DNA of 64,000 nucleotides from Pohlia nutans (lineage: Eukaryota; Streptophyta; Bryopsida; Bryales; Mniaceae). The position numbers were made by a program, and so were the translations under genes. The stretch lies in the NCBI GenBank assembly GCA_022496805.1, contig CM040103.1, forward strand, positions 21,924,820 through 21,988,819. Reading direction: 5' to 3'. A model generated the notes under the pieces. It made no database searches, was not told where the DNA came from, and saw nothing but the letters and a program-made list of their open reading frames with translations. Of the stretch, positions 35,609 to 49,100 are shown piece by piece. How positions within the stretch are numbered: the first letter of the stretch is position 1; each line of letters begins with the position of its first letter.

Positions 35609-36521
35609 TTAGCCCTTCTAGGACCGCACATCTAAATAGTGGATGTTTGTTGGTCAAAGCCAATTTTGACCTTAACATTCAGTGGCCTTTGTGACTGTTG
35701 CCTTCTTCCAACAAATATCCCACATCATTTCATCCCCCTATGAAATGATGTGGAATATTCTTCATCACATCAATAGCAATGGGGGCACGTGACATTAAAC
35801 AAGAGCAATCATCCATGATGAATAGTAATCAAAAGCACTCATTCACAATAAAATGTTCATTTGTTCAAAAAAAGAAAAAAGAAAACACTCATTCAATCAC
35901 AATTCAACAGTGTTTTGTAATTGTGTATTTGATTCAATAGTCCATTCAATTATAAATCACTAGTCAATCCATATATAAAGGCGGATGACACCAAAAGGCA
36001 CACTCTTGGAAGGCTTCTCAATGTTATGTTGAAGATGAAGTTTTTTGCTATTGCTTTCAATTGAGAAAATGAAGTTTATCAAGTCTAATTTTCACCACAC
36101 TTTTCGGATCTTATAAATTTCAAGTATTGAATATCTTATTTCTGTTGCAAGCTATGCAGCTCAAGGTCTGAATCACACTGCACAAGATGTTCACCTTTTG
36201 AATTTTAAAATTAAAATTAAAAATTCCATAAAAAATAAATCATGTGATTCTCCATTTTCATTTGCACATGTTCTAGAAATTTTATATTTTTTGAAGCTTT
36301 TTTGTAATTAATCTGGCTTTTTTGAAGAATTTGACCTAAAAATTTGTAAAAAGTTAATTTTGTATGAAAAAAAAATCGGAAATTCTTAGGACTCATAGGA
36401 AATATACAATTTCATGCATGAAAATTATTAAAAATATATTTTAATAGATATTGACAGCTAAACTGTGTATAAAAGTGTAGTTTGACTGTTTTACAAAAGG
36501 AATGGGATGTTAAAGGGTTAA
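35609..36521. mobile_element. TTAA-type element interrupted by a MITE
   Basis: The left end is decayed (TTAG-CCCTTCTAGG) and the right end is GATGTTAAAGGG-TTAA. Outside the insertion at 35674-36025 it aligns throughout with 54484-55048 (shared GGATGTTTGTTGGTCAAA, AAAATGAAGTTTAT, CATGTGATTCTCCATT, TGTAGTTTGACT). Confidence 0.75.
35674..36025 (-). mobile_element. MITE with AACATTGAGTAGCCTT-like ends, copy 2
   Basis: Left AACATTCAGTGGCCTTTGTG, right AAGGCTTCTCAATGTT. Reverse copy of 20612-20909, nested in a TTAA element. Confidence 0.7.
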
Positions 36522-37458
36522 TTCTCTTTGGAGCATCCTCACCGTGTCTCTAGAACAAACTCACTACGTGTAAGTGGCGCGTTTCCATCCCTACTTTGCA
36601 AACACATTGCAAACCGGTTTACATTCAATAATAGCGTGGCTACTTCAAATGTGAGCCTCGTCCCAGTAGGATCATTTACTATTGCAGTAGCATATCTATC
36701 GTGAGTTTTCATTCCCACAAATGGGGGAACACTGGCTGAATATGCAAATATTTTTGTCATCTTGTGACCAAAAACACTCATCAACACTAACACAACTCGT
36801 AATTGGAACTCACCTCGTGCAGTTTCATTCCTTTTCCAATTATAGTAAATAAAAAACGACCCATTTCCTAGTGGATGCAAGGACGAGAGCGTCTTTTTCA
36901 AGCAACTTCAAACTCTACAATTATGTTCAATATCTTGTCACTTATTTTATGTAAAATTCACTTGTAGGACAGGTCTTCTACAGGTCGGGAGAGTGGTGTG
37001 AGGGATTTGGATTCGAAATATTAGCCCCGTCAAACAAGATATAGCAAGTTGGTTGGTGTGACATTCCTAGGTGGAGATGCTCTTACAAGAATGAAACAGG
37101 ATTATACCAAAGCTTTTTTTTTTTACAATGTAGCAATGCCCAATGCATGCAGTGGAAGGTGGTCCCTCCAGATTTAAACCATTGTGACTGTGCCACGACA
37201 TTGGAGTTTGATTCCAAGAAGCCAGAAAAAAACCCTGGATTATATCAGCGAACAATTACAATCGATGTGAGGGAAGGTGCAGGGTAGTTTCTCAGGCAAT
37301 TCTTCACTTTTGGAAGTTTGTTGATGTTGCTCTGCAAGAGCGCACAGTTCGGATGTTCCACATGTGTTGACTTACATCTATGGAATCGTTTGAAAGAAAA
37401 TGTTTAATGCAGAGCTTGGACATGAAAGTACCTCCATGTCATATACAACCTTTCTCTG
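36522..37458. other. Probable MITE 36532-37087 and spacer
   Basis: GGAGCATCCTCACCG near 36532 and GGTGGAGATGCTCTTA near 37070-37085 are inverted. Inside (36715-36880) is an inverted relative of the CACTA-type MITE at 47000. The 120-codon frame on the minus strand has no recognised domain. Confidence 0.4.
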
Positions 37459-37460
37459 TA

Positions 37461-38005
37461 CAGTACCCACCAATAAGTTTACGTTCATTCAGCTTTTCAA
37501 AGAATTGAATCAAATCATTAAATTTATAAAAAATATTAATATTAATATTAAGATATATTAAACCATTTGAAGTGTGAAAATTACTTCTTTGGACAATTTT
37601 TGGATCAGATATTAAAAGAATATAAAATTTATATTCAAATTGAACATTTCTGAACTAAAAACTTCAAACATTGATATTTTAGTAAATATGACCTCAAAGC
37701 TCATGATTTTTTTTTCCACATGATTCTACAAAGGATTTGCGTTCTTTCCATTGAAAGTTTTATAAACCATAAGTAACAAAATTTGTATTCATAGTTGTTT
37801 GAATTAAGGGTAAAAAATGAAGGTTTGAATTTCAAATAAAAATAGATTTAAAAAAAAACCTTTTATTATCAAAACTCCATTATATGTATGGTTCATCTTG
37901 TGCACTACAACTTGTCCAAATTAGGCTCAAAGCTTATAATTTTTGTAATTTTTATTGGCAGTTCTCTAAAAAGTTGAATGAACGTAAACTTGTTGGTGGG
38001 TACTA
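37461..38005. mobile_element. TA-flanked element, (C/T)AGTACCCACC ends
   Basis: CAGTACCCACCAATAAGTTT and the inverse of TAGTACCCACCAACAAGTTT bound 545 bp between TA dinucleotides (37459-37460 and 38006-38007). AT-rich, no coding frame; probably a non-autonomous Tc1/mariner element. Confidence 0.75.
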
Positions 38006-38007
38006 TA

Positions 38008-41000
38008 CAGTAGGACGTACTAGTTGTTGAAGATACTATGTTGATACCTGAACATCTTGCCTATGTAGATGCATCTCTTATTATGAATCCGCTTAAATTG
38101 AGGGCATTTTGGACTAATGAACGAATGTTGTGTCTTGCACAGTCATAACATTCAATAGTCCTCATGCCCACTGCCTTTCCTTTATGCACTTTGTTCATCA
38201 CTCTGAGCCTTCACCTGTCCACTTAGCTACTGATGAAGTATTGTTGGGTGTGGAATATTCCACACTATCTACTCTAGAACCAAGACAACCAAGACAATGC
38301 ATGCTACTTAATGGATGTTATGGGGAAGACCTTTCACATCTTTCAGTTGTTCAAATCAACATATGCATACAACATGGACAAATAAGCAAATTTATTGCAA
38401 AATGGCCATACTTATAGGGAATGAACTGTAAGTATGCAGTAAGGGTTTCTTCACAACAAAATGCAGCTTAGCTTAAGGTGGAGGTGTAGAAAACCGTGCA
38501 GTAGACATCAGGGCCAGGTTCCATAAATTTACCTAGCCTGGTTCCAGAAAGTGTCCAAGAGTGCATTAATTCCGTCCATGCTTGGAAAAATTGAGTGCTT
38601 TTGATTGGTGTAGAAGCGCTTTATTTTGAGAATCGAACCTGTCATGAAAACCAGGACCCTATGAACGGTTTATGGCCACTCTATGAGTCCACACTCAAAA
38701 ATTCACAAGAAATTATAGACTTACTCGAAAAATGTGTTTTTTTGGGGGATGGATTTGCACTGACTTTGCAGACCATCAAAAAATTCTAAACTTTTTCCAC
38801 CACTATCCTAAGTAAACAAACCTAAAATTTGCACGGTTTCTGGCACCTCTACCTTATACTTCTCAACAATGTACTCCCTACTACAGTAAGATGAGTGTAC
38901 TATTGAAAGCACTTAATTACTTAGTTTAGTGTTTCTATGTCCAAAGAATCAGGGAATTGAATGATTGTCAAACAAAAGAATAGATACTAGTAGATATGTG
39001 ACAATAGAGTTATCAGTAAAGTCCCTCAAAAGTGGATGAGTGGACCATAGTTTGAGTGAATAGTGACAATAATCCTCAAAAAAGAACATGTATCGGGCAC
39101 TAAAAAAAAACTGTGGATGCAAACTTTGAAAGCATCAAAATTGGTGCTAAAAAACTTCTCACCCACGTTTCTATTATTCACCTTCACACATGAAGAAGGT
39201 GATTGCTAGCCCCTTTTCTTGCAATAGATTCTCGCTATATATACCTAGGCCGTCTCCACTCACTCATACTGATTCTTTTGATTTCCTAGAACTTCTCTCA
39301 AGAGTTTTTGTTTCTCCAAATTTTAGTCAAACTAAGGCCCACTCAACCCTTAAGTTTACAGATAACTCTAGTTCCTATCATATTAGTGATACTAGTGTAT
39401 GATGAGAGCATCTTTTTGCAAGTATAGATTACAGAGTTGTAGTTGGGCACTAACATAACATTCAGTAGCATTCAATGACAGTGCCTTTTCATCCATCTAG
39501 TGATTTGCAGTGCATGATGTGATTTCCATCCATGTAATGCATTGAGTGTAGTCCTTAATTTTTTGATTTTTCATAGTAAGAGTGGGGAGGGTAGAAAAGT
39601 AAGTAGAAAGATCATAAACCATTGTCAATAGAGGGACAAAAGAAGTAGCGCAGTGTTCAAGGAGATTTCTTTTTATTATAGTTGCTCATTTTCTATTGGT
39701 TAGCCATGCTATTCATTAGTGCCCAGAGACCACTCCTTTTACTAGTAAACCTTGGCTCTCAAATTGAACATGTAAAAAATTTGATCACTACTAAAGCTGT
39801 TTTGTAATTTTCTTTTTAAATTCCTAAAAATTTGATATCCACAATAATGGCTCCAAGCACTAGCATGTGGGTGCTAATTTTGACAAAAATTGCCAAATTT
39901 AATTGATGTACCTGTCTAAAATTTATAGCAATCCACATCAAAATTTCTTCAAGATTTGGACATTTTAAAGTATATATTTCCTTGTATTCTTATAAACTTG
40001 TAGCTTTACCAGGTTTTCATCCCTTACTAAAGTATTCTTGTTCATTTAAAGAATAATTAAGAGTTTATCTAGAGTGGTGAATCACAGTTATAGAACTCGT
40101 CATAGAATTTTAGGGGTTAATCAAAATTCCACCTAAAGTCTTTAGAATTTTATTGCAAATTTTAGCTTGTTTCTAAGGATTTTTTTTCAATTTTTTCTTA
40201 TAGAAAAAACACTAGTGCAAATTACGATAATGATGTAGAGATTTTAACTACATCCAATTTTATAATCTCATAATGTAACATAATTAGAATGTGTTAACTA
40301 GAAGTTATTGATTTATACAATATGATTGACTGCTACCAAGGCACTAATCATATGATTAATTCTATTTATTTCAATCACTATGTCCTATATTAATTGCTAA
40401 ATGCATCACTAGACTAAAGTGGTTTATCACAAACCTTTGACGCTTAAAGCGGATTTTTATTGCTTTCGGGCATACCCTAATAACTTAGTAGTTTTAAAAA
40501 ATTTATTTAAGTTTATGAGATATTCAAAGTAGCTTAAAGCCTTAATATGTTATATTCTACATTTCAAGATTTGTTTCATGTGGTTTGATGAGTATTGTAG
40601 AGTTATAACGTTTTAAAATTTCAAGATCAAACTTGGGCTAGTGGGCAACTATAATAGTTTATATTTCTATATTCATTTATTCATTAAATTTGGTTAATCA
40701 ATTATATTTCTAAAATTGCACCAGAGCGTCATAAACCCTTGTAGAAATATTTTGCTGGGCTCTATGGATAACTCTACGGGTGGTTGTCCTATTACCAACC
40801 ACTGCCCCAAAACCAATCACCCTAATTTCTAGATTTTCAAAGGGAAGATGTACCTCATTTGTACATTAGAGCATGTGATCGGTTTCGGGTCACAGATTAC
40901 TTTCCACTTTGGAATTTTGTATAAAATTGGCAAATGCAAATTAGATGTTGCAAATTTTTGCAATATTCATCAAAGCCTATTTCAAATGCGGTCATATATT

Positions 41001-41068
41001 TTTTTCTAATTTAGGACTGCCAAAAATAAGCCACATTGCTTAAGTTGGTGGTTTTAGGACAATCAACC
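38008..41068. other. Intergenic, no gene seen
   Basis: 38140-38270 (AACATTCAATAGTCCTC ... GGGTGTGGAATATTCCACAC) matches, inverted, 52612-52735 and is a MITE fragment. A related end is at 39452. The frames at 38595 and 39190 show no domain. Confidence 0.4.
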
Positions 41069-41879
41069 TTAACCCTTTAGTGCCTAGCTGACCAGATTAT
41101 GGTCACTACAACGTCCGTAATGCAAATAGCAGAGAATCCGTGAAGAATTGGAACTTCAGTTTTGAAGTTCAGATTTGCCCACATACATTACGCACCTTCC
41201 AGAAAAAGAAATTTTCAATTTGGAATTGTACAACTATCAAAATACCTATCAACAGAACGCGAAAATACTGCAAATACTTGAAAATACAGTAAATACTTAC
41301 AAATACAACATATGTATTGTGTAGTATTTCTTGTGTTTGGAAGTTTGTTATCTTGTTTTATTTTCTTGGATTGTGTTCTCTTCGTCATCTTCCATTAGTG
41401 TGTGTAATCCAATCTTGACTAATGTACCCACTCCTGTCAATTTTCAACGTATAAAATTTTGTCCTAAACCGTACATGGAGAAGTCACTTTCACTTATAAA
41501 TCTCACAATAATTATGTGTGAGTCTATTTTTGATATGAAAGATTGCAACGGAGAGGTGTTGACATAGGGCATAGCTGAACTTCTTTGCTTTTATTTTTGA
41601 AAATTTACCTCAAATTATATTTAACTTTGAAGTCACACACCCCCCAAAATCTCGTATTTGAGCGTGCATTATACAGTTCAAATACATACTATAATCTTCC
41701 GATCCCACCATCGGATGATTCTCAAATTTTGATAAAATATGTGCTCTCGAGTTGAGAATAGAATTGTACGGTTACTTTCTAATTTAACTCATTCTATTTT
41801 TGGTAGTCTCAACCACAGTGGAAAAATCTACTGAAATCCAGGGCTCTGAGCTACAGTACCCTAGGCACTAAAGGGTTAA
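41069..41879. mobile_element. TTAA-flanked element, 811 bp
   Basis: TTAA-CCCTTTAGTGCCTAG and its perfect 15-bp inverse CTAGGCACTAAAGGG-TTAA. No transposase; the open frames are short. Confidence 0.85.
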
Positions 41880-43178
41880 TATGGGGTGTACATAAATTTC
41901 TTGTAACCAATTTTAGAAGGAAGAGATTTTTTTCCAATAGTATCTAAATTGGCCCACCCTATCACAGCGTAGAACTTCCGTGAGTTAGATACCTGAATCC
42001 ATTCAAACAGTCGGGCTGCAAACAGTCAACAAAGCAAATCAACTTCCCCCTGTGAGCTTCCTTCCGGTCGTCCACCTTTTCCCTGCCCAAGAAGTCCTCG
42101 GTCCCTGCTTACAATTCCACGCACGCTCAAGCCGGATTATTCACCGCGTTCCAGCCTTTCGTGAAGTCTCCCCTGTCGGTATCCTTCACTTCTTCTAGAT
42201 ATTCACACTGAAACTCTTTTGAACAGTCACCGCAACCAGTTTAAACGAAACAAACAATGAAGACTCTACAGAAATCTGCGGCCGGGGAAGTGTCAAAAAG
42301 GAGCAGCGATCGGTCGATAAGTTCTCGTGTTTCCTCGTGTTTCCTCGATCCATCTGAAAACGCTCCAGTCGTCGCAATTACTACCAAGTCTAATAAAGGT
42401 TAACTAGCCTGCAGTGTATGTCTGCAACAGTACGTACTACGCAGGAATCACAGATATTCAGGTCAGAGCTTCATTGTACTGTTAGTACCGGTGTACTTCA
42501 TCGACAATAATTCAAAACGAGTCAGACTAAGCATTCATTTGGTCGTCCGGTGATCATATATCACTTCGAGGGTTTTCTGAACGAGATCGAACTGTAACGA
42601 TTAACGTGGAGAACTAGAGAGGATCTTTCGTTCTTTGCCTGGTTGTGCTAGCTGCAGAGAGGATATTATTAGTTGAATGTTTTGTATTCATGTATGATTG
42701 AGCGATGATTTCGGACAAGGCCGACGTGCTCTGCATGTTGGAACTTAGGCGGAGCTTCATCGTGTTGTAATAACGAAGCCGGGAGAGAGAACTTTATTAA
42801 CTTCGGCGCATCTGAGCTTTGTGTTTCTGCCTTCGATAGACAATTGATCCAATTTGGTGAGCTCCAAGATATATGAATTACTTCAGGGTGGTCTAGCTAG
42901 CTTGTGTACGTAGTACTTACCAGTTGTGAATATCTTTCTGCGATCAGAATCGCCATTGATTAATTAGTGGGGGGATCGAGAAAGCGATCATTTTCTCAGT
43001 TGTTGTTCAAACCACGAAACCTGACTTTCGTGCAATATGTGCAGCACCTCTCGGGTTATACATTAGTACTCAGTCTTTTCAAGTATTGACAAGGAAGTCA
43101 ACATTATATATATAGAGCTTGAGCAGCCATATCGATTAGAGCAACAGGTGTGAGTCCATCGAATTATAGTTGAAAGAA
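41880..43178 (+). promoter_or_regulatory. Upstream and leader region of RBOH
   Basis: About 1.3 kb, less AT-rich than the flanking spacer from 41990 on, ending at the RBOH start. ATATATATAG at 43104-43114 is AT-rich, but I cannot say it is a TATA box. No other coding evidence. Confidence 0.35.
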
Positions 43179-46100
43179 ATGGAGAGAAGCAAATCGAGCG
43201 GTTTCGCGAAGCTGGTGAGCAGGCAGCCATCGGCGAAGCGGCAGCTCCGGCCGGACGAAGTGAGTGTGGAAGTGGGATTGTTGGAGCCTGCAGGGACGTC
43301 CTCGAATTGGGCAGAAGATTCAGCGCAGCACGCAATGCTGGAGCTCAGCTTTGACGTGCACGGCGACCACGTGACGCTCCGGAGCGTGAATTCCGGCGCC
43401 ATTGCGGAAGGGGAAGAGCAGATGTGGGAACGGACGAGCTCGTCCGACCGGCGTCGCCGAAACGCCGGGCTTTCCTCGGCACCTGCAGCGTCGAGCAATT
43501 CCCGGTCCACGTCGTTTCGGGAGAGCATCAAGGCGGTCGGGAATATGGTCCAGCAGTTTAGCAACACTATTACGCGGACGTCACGAAACGGGCGATTGCA
43601 GGATGATGCTGCAGGGCCCTTGTTCCAGCCTGCAGAGCTTGCGGACACCATGGACCCTGAGCTTGGGCGTATGCAGAAGAGCGCGTCACGCGCGGTGTAC
43701 GCCATCCAGGGCCTGAAAGAGATCAGCAAGGCTACTGCTACTGCGGACCAGAAGAAGTCGTGGGCCAAAGTCGAGGAGCGCTTTCTCAAGCTCGCCACGC
43801 CGGATCACATGCTCCCTCGATCCAACTTCGCTGAATGCATCGGTACGTGGTCCATCGATCAGAGAATCAAATTGACTCAGTTTTCTGAAGTTACCTCAGA
43901 TATATACTGTACATACACCAGTCCTAGTATACCCCTAAGTGTCTTTTCTGTAGTGTATATAGGAAAATTGGACTCATTAGAGCCAAAACTGAAACAACAC
44001 CCTTGTCTGTAGTGTACATAGGAAAATTTCAAATTTCTAGATGAACCTCCAATTCCTTGGAGTCCTAACCTTCATCCCTGCTACAGATCATCTGTTGTTG
44101 GGAAAATATCTTCAGTTTCACACAATCAACATAGAGTTAACCAAAAAGAGTGAACCGAAAAGTAGCCCATCTAACCTCCCTTTTTGCTCTACTTCTAACC
44201 TCTCTTTTGAGCTATACTTGGGTTGAATAGTGTCGTGTCATATATTGTCCCCTTGTGGGCCATGGGCTTGGAGGTTTGGTAGAAGGTGTGGGAGTCATTG
44301 TTAGGTGTGGCTTGCTTTAGATTGTCTCCCAACTCATCATGAACTAGTTTTTCGTCTATTTATATTTCAATATGAGTTCAAGAGGAGTTCAAGAGGATAT
44401 TGCTTAAACTTTCCTCTATGAGTTGACTTTTCGATTAACTCTATTGTTGATCTTGTAGTATAGAACAAGAGCTTTATAAAATGAGTAGACTTTGGATGTC
44501 CACCGTTGCAAAGTTCAGTGATGCAGATGGGCATTTTGGGCGTTTTAGACGCTGAGGGGTTAAAGGTCTGGGCACTTGAAAGTAGTTACTAATTTTTGGG
44601 CACTTGAGCGACACAGTTTCAATGGCGCTAGACTGTTGGTAATACGCGAATATGACAGGTAACTGACAAGGATGTATTGTGGTGTGATTCCAGGGATGAA
44701 GGACTCCAAGGAATTCGCCATGGAGCTGTACGACGCGGCGGTGCGTCGGAAGGCACGGGGGGATGTGAGCAGCATCAGCAAGGAGGAGTTTTACGAGTAC
44801 TGGCTGCTGATTACGGACAAGAGCTTCGACGCCAAGATGCAGGTGTTTTTCGACTTGTGTGACAAGGATGTGGACGGTCGCATCACGGGGGAAGAAGTGA
44901 AGCAGGTGTGCATAGCGAATGTTTTTGAATGTGGCTATATATCGCCAACTTGATATTTGAAATCACAGGGCACATTGACACATTCACCAGGTAGTAAATG
45001 GTACAAAAATGATGGTGAATTTGTGGTGAACACTTGCTCAATTGAATTGGTTGCTCAATTTAGCAAGTGTTCATCACGAATTCACCATCATTCTTGTACC
45101 ATTTACTTGGTAGTGAATCGGTCAAGGTTTCCTGTGAATATCATGTAGCTAAATTAAGAAGAACTGGGATAAAAAACTAAAAGCCCCATATTCATTAAAT
45201 TGGCCAATTTTATTTATATTGGCCGCCACACTATTCAAATAAAGAGAGTAAATGAACTGAAATCACACTATTTGAGCGGCCAGTATAATCAAGATTGGCC
45301 ATTTTAATGAATATGGGGTTTAAAGTGTATATTGCCATAATCTTCCCTGATATGGGTACCCCCTTCAAAAATATTGTGATTTTTGAGAAATGTCTTTTTA
45401 GAAAGAACAACCATTGGAAAATTACAAAGAATTAGAGGGTGTTATAGGCACCATGGCTGCAACTATATACATGGTATTAAAGATAAAATTTCTAGCATGT
45501 GCACATAAAATGAGTTAACTATACATAAGTCAAACTATATGAGAGTGATGCGTAAAAGTTGTACCCATGTCATGCCATTCACACCAACAATTCTATAGAA
45601 AGTTATGTATTGCTAAAAATTATGCTTTCCATTTTTCAAGTTTTGATTTTGAAATTGGCAATGGGACTTCCTACAGGTGATCATGCTGAGTGCGAGCGCG
45701 AACAAGTTGTCAAAGCTGAAGGAGCAGGCATCAGAGTACGCGGCGCTCATCATGGAGGAGCTCGACGTGGACGGGAACGGGTACGATGATTATTTACAGT
45801 GTTATTTAATAACGAGGAAAGATGAAGAGACATCTCAAAGTTTATGAAGAGCATCCCCACTCCTACACACTCGCTGAAATTATTCATTTACATTTGAAGA
45901 GCCCTTGCACTTACACTCCCCCACCCTTGCACGTACGCCTCTCACACATCAAAAGTGTACATCAAATAGTCAATGGACCAATCACAAGTAGAATGTGGGG
46001 ATTATATAGTCAACTAAATAGTGATTTGAAGGGTCATTTCTTGACACGCTAGGATTGAGAGTCAAGAGACATTTTGGAAGAGCCCTTGGCACTTTTCATT

Positions 46101-49100
46101 TAGTTTTCATTCACTTTTCACATAGAGTATGAGAGACTCCGGGAAGGGAGGGCATTGGTGGAGTGCTCTTAGGTATTCTCAAGTGTCGTAACCTTTATTT
46201 AAGGGCCTCTTTACACTAGAGGTGAGAAGCTGGGAGGAGAGAAATTTCAGCCAATGAGAGGCCTAGAAACTGAGAAGACGAGTTTTTCAGTGGCTAAAAT
46301 TTCTCTCCTCACAACTTCTTGCCTCTAGTGTAAAGAGGCCCTAAGACCCCTGTAATTAAGTAACTAGATACCTTGATTAACTAATAAATTAACTAACTAG
46401 TTAAGTAAAGTCTTGATTAACTGACTTGTTGACATTGGCATAGGACTAAGTATTGTCTCAACAGGTACATTGAATTGAGCCAGTTGGAGACGCTGATGCG
46501 CGGGTCGATTCAGAAGAGCGAGGCGGCGGTGCAGTACACGCAGTTGTTGACGCCGCAGAGCAAGCGGCCGAAGGTCCAGCGCTGGGCGGAGAAGGCGGGC
46601 TACTTTTTTCTAGACAACTGGAAACGGCTGTGGATCATCGCGCTCTGGCTGTTGGCCATGGCGGGTCTGTTCACGTGGAAGTTCATCCAGTACAAAGAAC
46701 GGGAAGCCTTTCAGATCATGGGGTACTGTCTGTGCGTGGCCAAAGGCGCGGCGGAAACGCTGAAGCTCAACATGGCGCTCATCCTCCTCCCCGTCTGCCG
46801 CAACACGCTCACGCGCCTGCGGTCCACGAGACTCGGCAAAATCATTCCCTTCGACAACAACCTCGATTTCCACAAGGTGTGTACCGTCTCAACATGCTTT
46901 GCTCAAATGGCGGATCGTTTCAATTCAAAGCGCCAATTATTAAAAATGTGCTCAAAACTCGCACTGACAAGTGCCTCTAAGAGCTTTTGAAACTACGACC
47001 ACTAGTAGGAAATGTGTCGTTGTTCGCTTACTGTAAATGAAAAAGGAATGAAACCGCGCCAGGCACATGGGTTGCGACGATGCTGGTGAGTGGTTTTGGT
47101 CACAAGAAAACAGAAATCTAGGCACAATATTCCGTCACTGTTCACTGTTTCCACAAAGTGAGGATGAAAAACGAGAGTTCTGCTACTAGTGGACTATCAA
47201 GTGAACATTCAGATGGGTTTTGAGGTGACCAAGTCAAAACTTTGTGCTCTAAATTCTAAGCTAACTGTAGATTTCAAGTTCAACTAGCTCCGATTCTTCA
47301 CAACTTTTCCATCAACCCTCACTCTAGCTGAACATGCTTTGGTCAAATGGCGGATTTCAATTCAAACCGCCAAAAATGTGCTTAAAACTCGCACTGTCAA
47401 GAGCCTCTAAAGACTAAGAAGTTCTATCAAATGTACGTTCAGATAGGTTTTGAGGTGACCAACTGAAACGTGGTCATCTGCATCACTGAACTTTGCAACG
47501 GTGGCATTTTCTCATATTACCTCGGTTTTCTGATTACAATACATCATTCAAAAGCTCTTGTTCTATACAACAAGTTCAACAGTGTCAAACTGAAGTCATT
47601 TTCACACAAATAGATGATTTGCAGCTGGGGGTCCGATTTTCCTACACTACAGAAAATGCACAATGGGTTAAAATCTAAACCAAGTGCAAAACTGCTATGA
47701 TTCTTCAAGTTTTCCTCTAACTGTAGGAATCAATTGGACATGAATGTGTGCAGATTGTAGCTGGGGCTATAGCAGTGGGAGTGACGGTCCACGTGACATG
47801 CCACATAACGTGCGACATTCCGAAGTTCGTGAACGCGGACCACGAGAAGTTCGAGGAGGTGTTCGGGGAGGAGTTCTCGCACCAGCCGACGTACGCGGAG
47901 GTGGTGGCGATGCCGGTGGGGTTGACGGGCATCTTCATGGTGGCGTGCATGATCGTGGCGTTCCTGCTGGCCACGCACTGGTTCCGGCGCAGCCTGGTGA
48001 AGCTGCCGTGGCCGCTGCACCGCCTGCACGGCTTCAACGTGTTCTGGTACTCGCACCACCTGTTCGTCATCGTGTACGCGCTCCTCATGGTGCACAGCAC
48101 CCTGCTCCTGCTCAGGAACCCCTGGTGGGAGCGGTCCACTTGGATGTACATCGCCATTCCGCTCCTGCTCTACACAGGTACGTAATGTTTCAATTATCGC
48201 CAAATTGCTACATAGAATTTGGGAGCCCTGGCTAATTGATACAAAGAATTTTTGGAAAAAGAAAGATTGAATGACAATGGGGTGTCACACCTTTCTTCTC
48301 ATTCTCAATCTTCAGAGAATGTGTACCTGGTACTTTCTCCTTGAATTGCGAAGGACACATTCTCTGAAGATTGAGAAGTTTCATTCCTCTAGCTCCTCTG
48401 GAGGTGAAGAATGGACGTGAAGATTGAGAAGCCGTAGTGAAGATTAACAAGCCGTGTCCATTCTCATTCTTCACACGGCTTCAAGGGGAGTCATACAATC
48501 TTCATGGAGGATGGCCAGGTTTCTCTCTCAAGCTTCTCAATCTCTAAAGAATCAAATTTCTTAGAAGAGGTGTGACAACCCCTAAAACCAGATTTCCTAC
48601 ATGGAATCAAGATGTGTAGCCTCAATTTTCTCTCTCAAGGTTCTCAATCTCTAAAGAATCAAACTTCTTGGAAGAGGTGTGACAACCCCTAAAGTCAGAT
48701 TTCCTAAAGTCAGATTTCCTACATGGAATCAAGATGTGTAGCCTCTTTAAAGTTTAAACTTAGGTATCACCCAAATATTGCCTAAGTAACACCTAGTTAG
48801 CACATGTGTATTACCCTGATATTCCTTATATTACTTGTAATATGAAAAGAGCATCTGGATTGCTCTTCGAGCCATGGAAAATAGCAAAAAAATTAATGCT
48901 ATTAAACTGTCTTCTGACAAGAAAAACAACCGGGCTGCCTGCAGGTGAGCGGTTGTTGCGACTGTACCGCACGAACTCCATCCAAGTGGACGTGGCGAGG
49001 GTGGGCGTGTACCCGGGGAACGTGCTGGCGATTCACATCACCAAGCCCCCAGGGTTCAAGTACAAGAGCGGCATGTACCTGTTCTTGCAGTGCCCCCAGA

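Noticed and set aside
36539..36901. 120-codon minus-strand frame
   Set aside because: Part of it is a copy of the non-coding CACTA MITE sequence at 14318 and 47000, so it is repeat-derived.
43136..43798. 220-codon open frame on the minus strand
   Set aside because: It is antisense to RBOH exon 1, which has a clear family match and in-frame splicing; the frame is a GC-rich shadow.
47744..48235. 163-codon frame on the plus strand and 146/157-codon frames on the minus strand
   Set aside because: All overlap RBOH exon 5 in the wrong frames; only the frame with the haem histidines makes sense.
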